Source: Bacteroidales bacterium (GTDB lineage Bacteria > Bacteroidota > Bacteroidia > Bacteroidales > Muribaculaceae). From it: a DNA stretch of 14,863 bases. The notes below the pieces were generated by a model. The model was not told where the DNA came from and did no database searches. It saw nothing but the letters and a program-made list of their open reading frames with translations. The translations under genes and the position numbers were made by a program. Location: positions 1 through 14,863 of the forward strand of contig CAADVV010000198.1 of the NCBI GenBank assembly GCA_900752535.1. Direction: 5' to 3'. Positions 1-7,485 of the stretch are shown one piece after another (position 1 is the first letter of the stretch; each line of letters opens with the position of its first letter).

Positions 1-162
1 CGAGTCCCATTCAGCCATGGCGCCAATCATAAGCCCGAGGTCATCAAGCCATAATTTGCGAAGCGCGTCATAGCGATCCTTGCGCACCTTGAACCATGCG
101 CGATCATTGTTGCGGCTCAGCTCAGTGAGGAAGTCGCAAAGTTCTTTAACATAGTAGGCCAT
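1..162 (-). CDS. DUF2461 family protein, N-terminal 54 residues (runs off left edge)
   Basis: The first 54 residues of a protein that continues beyond the window. It begins MAYYVKELCDFLTELSRNND and shows the pattern FLxxLxxNNxxxWFxxxxxxYdxxR, typical of the N-terminus of DUF2461 (TIGR02453) proteins, soluble proteins of unknown function. The ATG lies 4 bases after the stop codon of the DUF4834 gene, so it is very probably the last visible gene of the psd-pssA-DUF4834 operon and translationally coupled. Family assignment rests only on this N-terminal signature; the catalytic or structural core is not visible, and no function is proposed. Confidence 0.8.
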   Translation of the reverse strand, partial: MAYYVKELCDFLTELSRNNDRAWFKVRKDRYDALRKLWLDDLGLMIGAMAEWDS

Positions 163-166
163 TGTC

Positions 167-511
167 TTACTTTATATCTTCCCAGACGGCGTCTTCAATC
201 TGTTCCTCTGCGGTGAATGACGCAGACTCGGCTGTGCAGCCCGAAGTTTCGGAGGCCGCTATGGTCTCCTCCTCGAATGGCACATACTCGCCGACATCAC
301 GGCCAATCTTCTTACGTTTAGGACGCGCCGGAGCTCCGCTCCAGCCACCAGGACGTTCGCGCCGAGGCGCTTCACGTCGCCCGGAGCCACCACCATTCAT
401 GGCGTGACGCCATGCATTGCGTGCAGAGCGTATGCGTAGAGCCACTTTTATAAGCGGCCACACGACAAAATATCCTATGATAAACAGGAAAATATATAAC
501 AGGAGTGTCAT
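167..511 (-). CDS. DUF4834-type small membrane protein
   Basis: A 114-residue protein with one hydrophobic segment at about residues 2-25, followed by a basic, Gly/Arg/Pro-rich linker (about 40-70) and an acidic C-terminal tail (about 75-114) without clear folded-domain features. This arrangement matches DUF4834, a small Bacteroidetes family of unknown function. It starts 35 bases after pssA and ends 4 bases before the DUF2461 start, so it belongs to the phospholipid operon. Topology (single anchor, soluble tail) is predicted from sequence only. The family call is from recollection of composition and context, not a search; a generic membrane-anchored hypothetical protein is the fallback. Confidence 0.75.
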   Translation of the reverse strand: MTLLLYIFLFIIGYFVVWPLIKVALRIRSARNAWRHAMNGGGSGRREAPRRERPGGWSGAPARPKRKKIGRDVGEYVPFEEETIAASETSGCTAESASFTAEEQIEDAVWEDIK

Positions 512-546
512 ATCTCTATAACGCAGCTATGTCCGGATTGTTGTCC

Positions 547-1257
547 TCAGTCGCGCGCTACCGGCAGGAGCAGGTTGAGCATCAGCGACAGCAGGACATA
601 GAAGGCGATAGTCCATGCCAGCCCCGGCACTCCGTCAGTCACGACGAAAAGTATAGCCGAAGCAATCAGCACATAGCGCCGGAAGTTATCGCGCCAGCCC
701 CAGGTCTTGAATTTCAGCGAGAACATTCTCAGACCGCTCACCATCAGCAGCGAGACAACCAGAATGAGCAGCAACACTGGACCATGACCGGGATAACCGT
801 GCGCATGAATCCAGGCGATACATCCAATCCAGAAGATTGCATTGGCCGGGATAGGGAGACCGATAAACGATGAGGTCTGCCGGTCGTCGATATTGAACTT
901 AGCCAGACGCAGGGCGCCCATCACGGCGATGAAAATAGAGAACCAGGACAGCCAGCCGGCATTACCCTCGTCAATCATCATATTGAAGACAAGCATGGCC
1001 GGAGCAACACCGAACGACACGAGGTCGCAGAGCGAGTCGAGCTCCTTACCTAAATTCGAGTAGGCGTGGAGCAAACGGGCCGCAAAACCGTCGCAGAAGT
1101 CAAAGACCGCAGCGGCGCCAATAAGTATGAAGGCCCACTGATAGCCCTGAAGTCCGTACCACAAGACCGACGAGTTGAAGGCTGCAATCACAGCCATAGC
1201 ACCTGCTATCAGGTTACAGCAGGTTATGGTGTTGGGAATTTGAGATTTAATGCTCAT
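547..1257 (-). CDS. pssA: CDP-diacylglycerol-serine O-phosphatidyltransferase
   Basis: Makes phosphatidylserine from CDP-diacylglycerol and L-serine at the inner membrane, the step before decarboxylation by Psd. The 236-residue protein carries the complete CDP-alcohol phosphatidyltransferase signature D-x2-DG-x2-AR-x8-G-x3-D-x3-D: D53, D56-G57, A60-R61, G70, D74 and D78, which bind metal and the CDP moiety. The rest is mostly hydrophobic, with about six to eight membrane segments. Its ATG overlaps the psd stop by 4 bases, so the two enzymes of phosphatidylethanolamine synthesis are translationally coupled. Length and context are normal for Bacteroidales. The +-strand open frames over this gene are shadows. 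Confidence 0.95.
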   Translation of the reverse strand: MSIKSQIPNTITCCNLIAGAMAVIAAFNSSVLWYGLQGYQWAFILIGAAAVFDFCDGFAARLLHAYSNLGKELDSLCDLVSFGVAPAMLVFNMMIDEGNAGWLSWFSIFIAVMGALRLAKFNIDDRQTSSFIGLPIPANAIFWIGCIAWIHAHGYPGHGPVLLLILVVSLLMVSGLRMFSLKFKTWGWRDNFRRYVLIASAILFVVTDGVPGLAWTIAFYVLLSLMLNLLLPVARD

Positions 1258-1931
1258 TTGTTAGATTTCTTCAGTCGGGCAACAGGCGTCACACCACCAG
1301 TTGTCTTGTCTCCTATTTTAACAAGTACCTCAGAGTCGAGCGGCAGGAAAATGTCGACACGCGAGCCAAACTTGATAAATCCCATGTGGTCTTCTATCGA
1401 GCATTCCTCGTCATGCTCAGCATAGGTAACGATGCGCCGGGCGACAGCGCCGGCCACCTGATTAACGACAATCCACTGGCCGCCCTCGGCACGTATGAGC
1501 ACCGACGAATGTTCGTTCTCGATGCTCGACTTAGGGAGATAGGCCGACATATAGCGTCCATTGAAGTGGCGCACCTTGAAAACGCGTCCGTTGACCGGAA
1601 ACCAGTTGGCGTGGACGTTGAAAATGCTCATAAATACCGAAAGCTGAATCATCGGTCGCTTGAGATACTCATGCTCAAATGTCTCCTCGAGAGCTACGAC
1701 AGTGCCGTCGACCGACGACACGACAAGATCGGTCGGGTCGCCCTGAAACTTACGCCGTGGCGATCTGAAAAAGTTGACAATCAGCCCGTAAATGATTGCT
1801 GAAAGCGATGAGAAGACGATAGGTATGACAGCCGGGCGTATGAACATCCAGGCCGCAGCATTGACAACCGCCAGCATCAGCAGCAGTATGACAAGGATGT
1901 TTGTGCCTTCACGATGGATTTTGACTTTCAA
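1254..1931 (-). CDS. psd: phosphatidylserine decarboxylase, short pyruvoyl-dependent form
   Basis: Decarboxylates phosphatidylserine to phosphatidylethanolamine. The 225-residue protein has two N-terminal membrane segments (about 12-52), then the catalytic domain with the NVHANWFPV block (H107) and the self-cleavage site GFIKFGSRVD, where G189-S190 would be cut to give the alpha chain with an N-terminal pyruvoyl group. It is the short PSD-A-like form rather than the E. coli type with an LGST site. The start is TTG: no in-frame ATG lies upstream, and the next Met (M19) would remove the family-typical KIHREG stretch. A TAACTTTG -7 element lies about 47 bases upstream of the start. First gene of the operon with pssA. 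Confidence 0.94.
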   Translation of the reverse strand: MKVKIHREGTNILVILLLMLAVVNAAAWMFIRPAVIPIVFSSLSAIIYGLIVNFFRSPRRKFQGDPTDLVVSSVDGTVVALEETFEHEYLKRPMIQLSVFMSIFNVHANWFPVNGRVFKVRHFNGRYMSAYLPKSSIENEHSSVLIRAEGGQWIVVNQVAGAVARRIVTYAEHDEECSIEDHMGFIKFGSRVDIFLPLDSEVLVKIGDKTTGGVTPVARLKKSNK

Positions 1932-1977
1932 TATATATTGTATTGATAGAAGATGTGGGTCGTTGTTGATTACACGA

Positions 1978-1985
1978 CAAAGTTA
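1978..1985 (-). promoter_or_regulatory. Bacteroidetes -7 promoter element for psd operon
   Basis: TAACTTTG on the minus strand, an exact match to the Bacteroidetes TAnnTTTG element. It would start transcription near 1971, giving a leader of about 40 bases before the psd TTG start. A clear -33 element was not identified. Confidence 0.6.
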
Positions 1986-2036
1986 AGCATTATTTTCCTA
2001 ATTATAGCGTTATGAACCGGATTATTCAGGAAATTG

Positions 2037-3038
2037 TTATAAACGCGCCAGAAGAACAGCATCAGCAATGACAAGCGCCGCCATGGCCTCAACCACCGGA
2101 ATCACACGTGGAGCCACAGACACGTCATGTCTTCCGCGAAGGTGTAGAGTAATCGGACAGCCGCGGTCATCAACCGTTTCGACAGGTCTCATCATAGTGG
2201 CGATAGGCTTGAAAGCCACTCGCATATAGACATCCTGACCGTTTGAGATGCCTCCCTGAATACCGCCGGAGTGGTTTGAGAGAGTTGTCACTCCTCCCCG
2301 ACCGTCAGGCGCGAAAACATCGACGACCTCTGACCCGCGCATCGCGGCTCCGGCAAACCCCATTCCGTAGTCAAAACCTTTGGCAGCCGGAATCGACATC
2401 ATAGCGGCAGCCAGACGTGCCTGAAGTTTGTCGAAAACAGGTTCTCCCAGTCCGACCGGAAGTCCCGAGACGGTGCACCCGATAACGGCGCCCACTGTGT
2501 CTCCCTGACTGCGCGCTTCTGCCAGAATTGCGGAATAATCCTCACCGGGCGCCAGGTCTACCCCGCCTACCTGAAGTGCGCGGGCTGTAATGGATATGTC
2601 CCGCGGCTTGAGCATCATCATAGCCAAAGCGCCCCCGACGACTCTCGCCGCGGTTTCGCGTCCCGAAGCACGCCCACCACCACGATAGTCGCGCAGTCCG
2701 TATTTTGCCGTGTAGGTATAGTCGGCATGTCCGGGACGAAAAGCATGGCGTATAGCCTCGTAGTCAGCCGAACGCATATCTGTGTTTGCGATGGTGAACC
2801 CGATAGGTGCACCGGTGGCCACACCCTCGAAAACGCCCGAAAGCAGTGTGACTTTATCTGACTCGCGACGCCGGGTCACGTTGTCTGACTGCCCCGGACG
2901 ACGTCGGTCAAGCATGGCCTGAATCGCAGCGACATCGACAGGCGTACCCGACGGCATGCCGTCCACAACGCCGCCGATGGCCGGTCCGTGGCTTTCGCCA
3001 AAGGTCGTCAGCCTGAAAATCTGCCCGAAACTATTCAT
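2037..3038 (-). CDS. aroC: chorismate synthase, internally shortened
   Basis: Last step of the shikimate pathway: converts EPSP to chorismate using reduced FMN. The N-terminus MNSFGQIFRLTTFGESHGP, the active-site histidines H17 (FGESHGP) and H104 (HADYTY), the RDYRGGGRASGRET block (about 116-129), NHSGGIQGGISNGQ and the C-terminal GRHD motif are all present. At 333 residues it is about 25 shorter than the usual Bacteroidales or E. coli enzyme. The shortfall lies around residues 160-178, where other AroC proteins carry an extra segment containing a CPDP motif; here the sequence goes almost directly into EARSQGDTVGAV. The GRHDPC motif reads GRHDVS. It overlaps the ybaK stop by 8 bases, so both are co-transcribed. 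Confidence 0.95.
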   Translation of the reverse strand: MNSFGQIFRLTTFGESHGPAIGGVVDGMPSGTPVDVAAIQAMLDRRRPGQSDNVTRRRESDKVTLLSGVFEGVATGAPIGFTIANTDMRSADYEAIRHAFRPGHADYTYTAKYGLRDYRGGGRASGRETAARVVGGALAMMMLKPRDISITARALQVGGVDLAPGEDYSAILAEARSQGDTVGAVIGCTVSGLPVGLGEPVFDKLQARLAAAMMSIPAAKGFDYGMGFAGAAMRGSEVVDVFAPDGRGGVTTLSNHSGGIQGGISNGQDVYMRVAFKPIATMMRPVETVDDRGCPITLHLRGRHDVSVAPRVIPVVEAMAALVIADAVLLARL

Positions 3039-3528
3039 CGCCCGCAGACTTGATGAGGTCAGCTACCTCTGCTCCGACAAACTCAATCAGCTGAGCAGGG
3101 GACATCTTCAGCTGAAGTCCGCGTTGTCCGGCGCTGACATAGATTGTGTCATAATCGAGCGCGGTCTGATGGAAAAATGTCGGGAAACGTTTCTTCATGC
3201 CTATTGAGGTGCATCCGCCCCGGATATATCCTGTCAGCGGCAGCAGTTCTTTCATGGGAATCAGGTCGGCCTTTTTAACACCGGCCGCGCGTGCGGCCTT
3301 CTTCAGGTCAACCTCGGCGTCACCGGGCACGACACAGACAAAATACTGACCCGATTTGTCTCCGTGGAGCACGAGTGTCTTGAAAACTCGCTTAACATCC
3401 TCGCCTAACTGAGCGGCCAGATGGGTGGCGCTCAAATCATCGGGGTCAACCTCATAAGCCACGAGCTCATAGGGTATCTTGGCGCGGTCAAGCAGACGCG
3501 CCGCATTGGTTTTCTGATGTTTTTCCAT
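3031..3528 (-). CDS. ybaK: Cys-tRNA(Pro) deacylase, YbaK/EbsC family
   Basis: A trans-editing hydrolase that removes cysteine wrongly attached to tRNA(Pro) in the cytoplasm. The 165-residue protein spans the whole YbaK fold: KTNAARLLD at the N-terminus, the RVFKTLV strand with the conserved lysine K50, and GGCTSIGMKKRFPTFFH (compare the family GGxSPIGMKK). The start is placed at the ATG at 3528. A GTG three codons upstream (3537) is in frame but lies inside a TAATTTTG promoter element, so it cannot be on the transcript. The ATG falls only 9 bases from that element, suggesting a very short or absent leader. It overlaps aroC by 8 bases; the two genes have no obvious functional link. Confidence 0.93.
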   Translation of the reverse strand: MEKHQKTNAARLLDRAKIPYELVAYEVDPDDLSATHLAAQLGEDVKRVFKTLVLHGDKSGQYFVCVVPGDAEVDLKKAARAAGVKKADLIPMKELLPLTGYIRGGCTSIGMKKRFPTFFHQTALDYDTIYVSAGQRGLQLKMSPAQLIEFVGAEVADLIKSAGDE

Positions 3529-3536
3529 TTCAGACA

Positions 3537-3544
3537 CAAAATTA
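3537..3544 (-). promoter_or_regulatory. -7 promoter element for ybaK-aroC
   Basis: TAATTTTG on the minus strand. Transcription would start about 7 bases downstream, near 3530, only a base or two before the ybaK ATG. It decides between the GTG at 3537 (inside the element) and the ATG at 3528. Confidence 0.55.
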
Positions 3545-3590
3545 AGAGAAAAAAGCTTAAGTCAGTGTCTTTCGGACAAGAAAACCAGCG

Positions 3591-4043
3591 TCAGTCATTC
3601 TTCTGAGGCTGACACGAGGGACAGATGCCCGTGAGCAGATATGAAGCACTGTTGACAGTGAAACCATCGGGGACCTCTGCCCGCGGCACAGGGCGGTTTC
3701 TAAGACAATAGGTCTTGTGACAGACAGTGCAAACAAAGTGTGCGTGCATATCGCCCGGCTCAGGATTCTCACTGTCATGACAGTGGCACGTGTCGGGGCA
3801 CAAAGCATACATCATCAGTCCTCCCGCACCGGTGAAAGAGTGCGCCAGATGATGACTGACAAAAAGCGAAAGCGTCCTCGAGACCGTCGACTTATCGACA
3901 GTCTCGAGACGCTGTTCAATATCGGCCTGGCTGACAGCGCAGTCCAGTGCACGCATCTCTTTAAATATCATCAGACGAACGGCCGTCGGCCTTATGCCGC
4001 GGTGTTCGAGTGCCTCCTCGGGCGAAAGTTGCTGAAGAATCAT
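3591..4043 (-). CDS. Fur-family metal-responsive transcriptional regulator
   Basis: A 150-residue winged-helix repressor. The DNA-binding half (about 12-80) contains the recognition-helix pattern DKSTVSRTLSLF; the C-terminal half has the HAHFVCTVC metal-binding block (H100, H102, C105, C108) and a second CxxC (C141, C144), together the structural zinc site of the Fur superfamily. A further Cys/His cluster, CPDTCHCHD (82-90), may add a sensing site. Its ATG overlaps the stop of the permease gene by 4 bases, so it is translated with the transporter and very likely controls it, probably through the palindrome at 5379-5395. Whether it senses Zn, Cu or another metal cannot be read from the sequence; Zur-like is a guess. 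Confidence 0.92.
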   Translation of the reverse strand: MILQQLSPEEALEHRGIRPTAVRLMIFKEMRALDCAVSQADIEQRLETVDKSTVSRTLSLFVSHHLAHSFTGAGGLMMYALCPDTCHCHDSENPEPGDMHAHFVCTVCHKTYCLRNRPVPRAEVPDGFTVNSASYLLTGICPSCQPQKND

Positions 4044-5332
4044 GACATAACAGGTCTGTGACAGCCGAAGCCGATGCTCTCCACGGCTGCTATGATGTCA
4101 GAGTCAGACGCCGGGCCGGAGATGCTGGCAGTGGCGTCGGGGAGTGAGACCTCAACCGCCTCGACACCTTCGAGGCCTTTCAGAACATTTTCTACAGACG
4201 CACGGCAGTGATTGCAATGCATTCCCTCCACGGCGAATACTCGTGGCTGAGGTGAAGTCTGCTCAGCAACCTCATCGTGACCGCAAGCCTGTCCGCCGGC
4301 ACAACCACACCCGTGGGCATGTTCGTGAGCGTGATCATGACTGTGGCGACGTGACATGGCGTAAATCAGCAGTCCGGTAAACACTATGGCCGAGACAATC
4401 TTCCAGGGCGCAAGACCATGGCTCATAGTCATTGCTGGTGACGAGACGACAAACCATTCAGAAGGTAGGAGGTAGTCGATAATAAGTCCACAGGCTATTG
4501 CTCCGGCGACAATCGAAAAGATATAGAGCAGAGTTGTGCGGCGCTCAAGCACCTTGCCAAGCACCATGATGGCAGCCATATTCGTGGCCGGACCCGCCAT
4601 AAGGAAGACCAGCGCCGCACCGGGCGAAAGCCCCTTCATCATGAGAGCTACAGCGATAGGTATCGAGCCTGTGGCACACACATACATGGGAATAGCAATG
4701 GCCAGAACAACCAGCATGTTGAGCAGAGGATAACTGCCGAGACCGGTGAAGAAATCGCCGGGAACGAAAATCGTAATCAGGCCGGCGATAATCAGGCCTA
4801 TTGTCAACCATTTGCCTATGTCCTGCATCATGTCGACAAAACCGTAGCGAAGCGCCAGTTTCATTCGGGGCACAAAACCTGCGGGACGGTTGTCTTCAGT
4901 GTCTTTCTTATCGTTTGAGGAGTCTTCCTCACGGACAAAACGGTTGACAAGCGCTCCACCGAAAATTGATGTCACGAAAGCCACGACCGGGCGCAGCAAT
5001 GCAAATGGGAGCCCCATCAGCGCGCCGGTGGCAAGTATGGAATCGACACCGGTCTGAGGCGTTGAAATCAGGAATGACACCGTGGCTCCGCGCGAGGCAC
5101 CCGAGCGCCGCAGAGACATGGCCGTCGGTATAACTCCACATGAGCACAGCGGCAGGGGCACACCCATCAGCGCCGAGGATATTACGGGACGCATACCGCG
5201 TCCGCTCAGATGGCGCGAATAGAACCTAGGCGGAACAAATGCGTGTAGCAATCCGGCGATAAGGAAGCCGAGAAGCAGATAGGGAGCCATCTCAAGAAGA
5301 AGATGGACAAATGGCATCAGATATTCTTGCAT
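4040..5332 (-). CDS. SO_0444/DUF318-type metal efflux permease with His-rich tail and HMA domain
   Basis: A 430-residue inner-membrane permease thought to export Cu/Zn-type metal ions. Two homologous hydrophobic halves are visible: the first carries LPLCSCGVIPTAMSLRR and the second CATGSIPIAVALMMKGLSPG followed by LMAGPATN. After the last membrane segment comes a His/Cys-rich stretch (about 328-352; HSHDHAHEHAH, then CGC and a further C) and a heavy-metal-associated domain (about 364-430) with the metal-binding GMHCNHC loop (C373, C376). The start is the ATG at 5332. A longer frame could begin at a TTG at 5362, but that codon lies within the -7 promoter element. The following Fur-type gene overlaps by 4 bases. 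Confidence 0.92.
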   Translation of the reverse strand: MQEYLMPFVHLLLEMAPYLLLGFLIAGLLHAFVPPRFYSRHLSGRGMRPVISSALMGVPLPLCSCGVIPTAMSLRRSGASRGATVSFLISTPQTGVDSILATGALMGLPFALLRPVVAFVTSIFGGALVNRFVREEDSSNDKKDTEDNRPAGFVPRMKLALRYGFVDMMQDIGKWLTIGLIIAGLITIFVPGDFFTGLGSYPLLNMLVVLAIAIPMYVCATGSIPIAVALMMKGLSPGAALVFLMAGPATNMAAIMVLGKVLERRTTLLYIFSIVAGAIACGLIIDYLLPSEWFVVSSPAMTMSHGLAPWKIVSAIVFTGLLIYAMSRRHSHDHAHEHAHGCGCAGGQACGHDEVAEQTSPQPRVFAVEGMHCNHCRASVENVLKGLEGVEAVEVSLPDATASISGPASDSDIIAAVESIGFGCHRPVMS

Positions 5333-5359
5333 CGTAATTATCGTTTTCTTTTTACTCTG

Positions 5360-5367
5360 CAAAGATA
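5360..5367 (-). promoter_or_regulatory. -7 promoter element for the permease-fur operon
   Basis: TATCTTTG on the minus strand, matching TAnnTTTG. It predicts a transcript start near 5353 and a leader of about 20 bases before the ATG at 5332. The palindrome at 5379-5395 lies 11 bases upstream, over the -33 region. Confidence 0.65.
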
Positions 5368-5378
5368 GTCATTACGAC

Positions 5379-5395
5379 TTGCAACCGGGTTGCAA
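5379..5395. promoter_or_regulatory. palindromic operator, probable site of the Fur-family regulator
   Basis: TTGCAACCGGGTTGCAA: a perfect 7-base inverted repeat around a 3-base centre. It sits 11 bases upstream of the -7 element of the permease-fur operon, where a bound repressor would block RNA polymerase. The size and symmetry suit a Fur-family dimer, and the only regulator gene in this operon is of that family. The link is inferred from position; I saw no second copy in the window. Confidence 0.6.
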
Positions 5396-5408
5396 ATTCA
5401 GGGACAGG

Positions 5409-5963
5409 TCACTTTGCGGCGACAAGCTGACGAGCTGCGACTGCCTCCTGCTGATAAGCCCAGACACCCTCGCGAGAGAGGTCGACGAGTCGGCGCGAGC
5501 CGTCAGGAGCCGGCATCGACACATGACTCTCGTCAATGAACGTCATGAACTCGTAGCTCTGCCCTTCGGGTGTCACTACTGACCAAGTCTGGTCATCCTC
5601 ATCGAAATCAAGACGTACAACCGACTTGTCGTTCTGGCTGGTAATAGTGTAACCGTGACCGTCACACTCCACGAGATAGCGACCGTCTTCGCCGTCAATA
5701 ATTTTTTTGCCAGAAGCCATCGGATTTGAACCGCTCCAGAACTCTATTGAGTTGACAACGAGCAAATCGGCCAGGGCTGTCACTTCATATACGGGCAGAA
5801 TCCAGAAAGCCACGAAAACAAGTTCGTTGACAAATTTCGTACTAACCTGACGGTTCCATGCCAGAACCTTGTTTGTCATACCGAAACTGCCGATGCACGA
5901 TGATGTCAGCATCGAACCGGCGAGAGCCAGGATAAGGGCTACAGTCAAATGTTTACGTTTCAT
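5409..5963 (-). CDS. DUF3332-type lipoprotein
   Basis: A 184-residue protein with a lipoprotein signal: basic start MKRKH, hydrophobic core, and lipobox LTSSC with C23 as the lipidated residue. The mature part opens with SFGMTNKVLAWNRQVSTKF and a second hydrophobic stretch (about 45-72), a pattern I associate with DUF3332, a Bacteroidota/Proteobacteria family of unknown function. The C-terminal half is soluble and mixed in charge. No good TAnnTTTG box precedes it; the closest, TCTATTTG at 5972-5979, has one mismatch and would leave almost no leader. It may be transcribed from the purM-mltF unit 60 bases upstream. It ends 13 bases before the operator of the permease operon. Confidence 0.8.
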   Translation of the reverse strand: MKRKHLTVALILALAGSMLTSSCIGSFGMTNKVLAWNRQVSTKFVNELVFVAFWILPVYEVTALADLLVVNSIEFWSGSNPMASGKKIIDGEDGRYLVECDGHGYTITSQNDKSVVRLDFDEDDQTWSVVTPEGQSYEFMTFIDESHVSMPAPDGSRRLVDLSREGVWAYQQEAVAARQLVAAK

Positions 5964-5988
5964 AATCAGGGCAAATAGATGTTTTATA

Positions 5989-6007
5989 CTCCGCCCACAG
6001 GCCGGAG
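5989..6007 (-). terminator. weak hairpin between the mltF-like gene and the DUF3332 gene
   Basis: CTCCG and CGGAG pair around an interior with two more G-C pairs and one mismatch. No U-run follows on either strand, so this may be a partial terminator or processing site rather than a full stop. Confidence 0.25.
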
Positions 6008-6023
6008 GAAATGAATGTTTATG

Positions 6024-7466
6024 TCAGGGTTTGACACTGCGGCGCGCTTTTTCATAGAAGGCTGTCACACGACGCACAAACTCGAAAGTCTCGCGTCCGC
6101 GAAAATATCCGTAGCGCACAACAGGATCGTTATAATATTCAGGTTTCGACTTGAGCATCATGGCTGTGGCAACATTGCCGTCCCACACCGTCGGGGCGTA
6201 GCCATATTTACGCGCCAGCTCAATGGCATCGAGGATATGGGCATGACCTGAATTGTAAGCGGCGATGATAAACTTGAGCCGCTCGTCAGGATTCTTCACT
6301 TTAGGCGCAAACACCTTGTCAAGCGCCTGAAGAACCTTAACAGCCGTGGCCACGCTCGTCTCGTTGTCGACAAGCCGGTCTGGAGAGACGCCGTAGGCGC
6401 GGGCCGTCGAAGGCATAATCTGCATCATACCGCGGGCCCCTGCCCACGACACTACAGAAGGGTCAAACTGGCTTTCGACAAAACCGATTGCAGCGAGAAT
6501 ACGCCAGTCACGTCCCAGCTTTGGTCCGTAGCGGCGGAAGAGATCGTCATAGGGAGAAGCCTTGCCGTCTTTGAACGTAAACTCGACACCTACGCCAAGT
6601 CCCGAATTTTTAGAAATCTCGAAATAGCGTTTCAGCAGTGTCGCCTGCTCCATACGCGGTTTCTCCTGACCTATCCAGACATCAATACTGTCTCCGAGCC
6701 ATGCGTTTGAGGGCGAAACAGCCCAGCGCGACCGCTGCGGGAAACTGACTTCGAGCGTGATGTCGAGGTTTGGAAAATAGGTCTGATTGATGCGCGCGAT
6801 ATCACTGTCGACAACAGTCAGTCCTATGGAGTCGGTCGACACCAGGTCAATAAGGTCTTCGGTGATAATCGAGTCCGGATCCACCTGACGTATGATTATG
6901 CCTCCGCCAATCTCATCATTGAGGTTGACAAGCCTATGATAATATTTGGAGTCTTTCTCAACTGTCACCTCACGTCCGGCAAGCTCCGTGACATCCGTGA
7001 TGGCCGGCTGGGCACCTCCGCGACGGCTGACCTTAGGCTGCACAAGTACCTGAGAGGTAATATTCTCAGGACCGCAGGGCACAACCCTCTCCTTATATTC
7101 CGCCGTGACAGGGACCTCGTAGGCCAACAGGTCAACGCGTCCCGAGTCGAGCATCTCGATAGCCGCCGACAACGTTGGCGCGACCTCGAGCTTCAACACC
7201 ATATGACGGTCTCTACACAACCGAGACACCATATCATAATCATAGCCCATCTTCTGGTCACGATAGATGAAATAGGAGCCGGGGCTATAGAGGGTGGCCA
7301 CACGCAGGGTGTCGGGTAACGGATGACGTATCCGGGCTGAGTCAGCCATAGTGCTGTCGGCCTGAGCCGACTGCTTCCGCCCGCATCCCGCCAGGACGCC
7401 CGACAGCATTGACATCCCGGCCAGGATGAATATCCAGGCCGCGGCGAGTTGCCTCAGACGTTTCAT
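6024..7466 (-). CDS. MltF-like membrane-bound lytic transglycosylase lipoprotein
   Basis: Cleaves peptidoglycan glycan strands in the periplasm. With the ATG at 7466 the protein has 480 residues: a lipoprotein signal ending in SGVLAGC (C28), a periplasmic solute-binding-protein-like domain (about 50-290; opens TLRVATLYSPGSYF), and a C-terminal goose-type SLT domain (about 318-460). The SLT domain has the catalytic Glu in FVESQFDP (E331), then GARGMMQIMPSTARAYG and AAYNSGHAH. This two-domain layout is that of MltF. In-frame ATGs at 7499 and 7481 would add 11 or 5 residues; the first would overlap purM by 14 bases. The start at 7466 gives the most normal signal peptide. It is in an operon with purM. 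Confidence 0.9.
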   Translation of the reverse strand: MKRLRQLAAAWIFILAGMSMLSGVLAGCGRKQSAQADSTMADSARIRHPLPDTLRVATLYSPGSYFIYRDQKMGYDYDMVSRLCRDRHMVLKLEVAPTLSAAIEMLDSGRVDLLAYEVPVTAEYKERVVPCGPENITSQVLVQPKVSRRGGAQPAITDVTELAGREVTVEKDSKYYHRLVNLNDEIGGGIIIRQVDPDSIITEDLIDLVSTDSIGLTVVDSDIARINQTYFPNLDITLEVSFPQRSRWAVSPSNAWLGDSIDVWIGQEKPRMEQATLLKRYFEISKNSGLGVGVEFTFKDGKASPYDDLFRRYGPKLGRDWRILAAIGFVESQFDPSVVSWAGARGMMQIMPSTARAYGVSPDRLVDNETSVATAVKVLQALDKVFAPKVKNPDERLKFIIAAYNSGHAHILDAIELARKYGYAPTVWDGNVATAMMLKSKPEYYNDPVVRYGYFRGRETFEFVRRVTAFYEKARRSVKP

Positions 7467-7485
7467 GGGAGAGCGGCCCATGGGG

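Noticed and set aside
505..873. Plus-strand open frame of 122 codons, and similar plus-strand frames over psd, pssA, purM and the mltF-like gene
   Set aside because: All lie antisense to genes with clear family motifs; their products show no recognisable domains.
5333..5362. Ten-residue N-terminal extension of the permease beginning at a TTG
   Set aside because: The TTG lies inside the TATCTTTG promoter element; the ATG at 5332 gives a normal leader and normal permease N-terminus.
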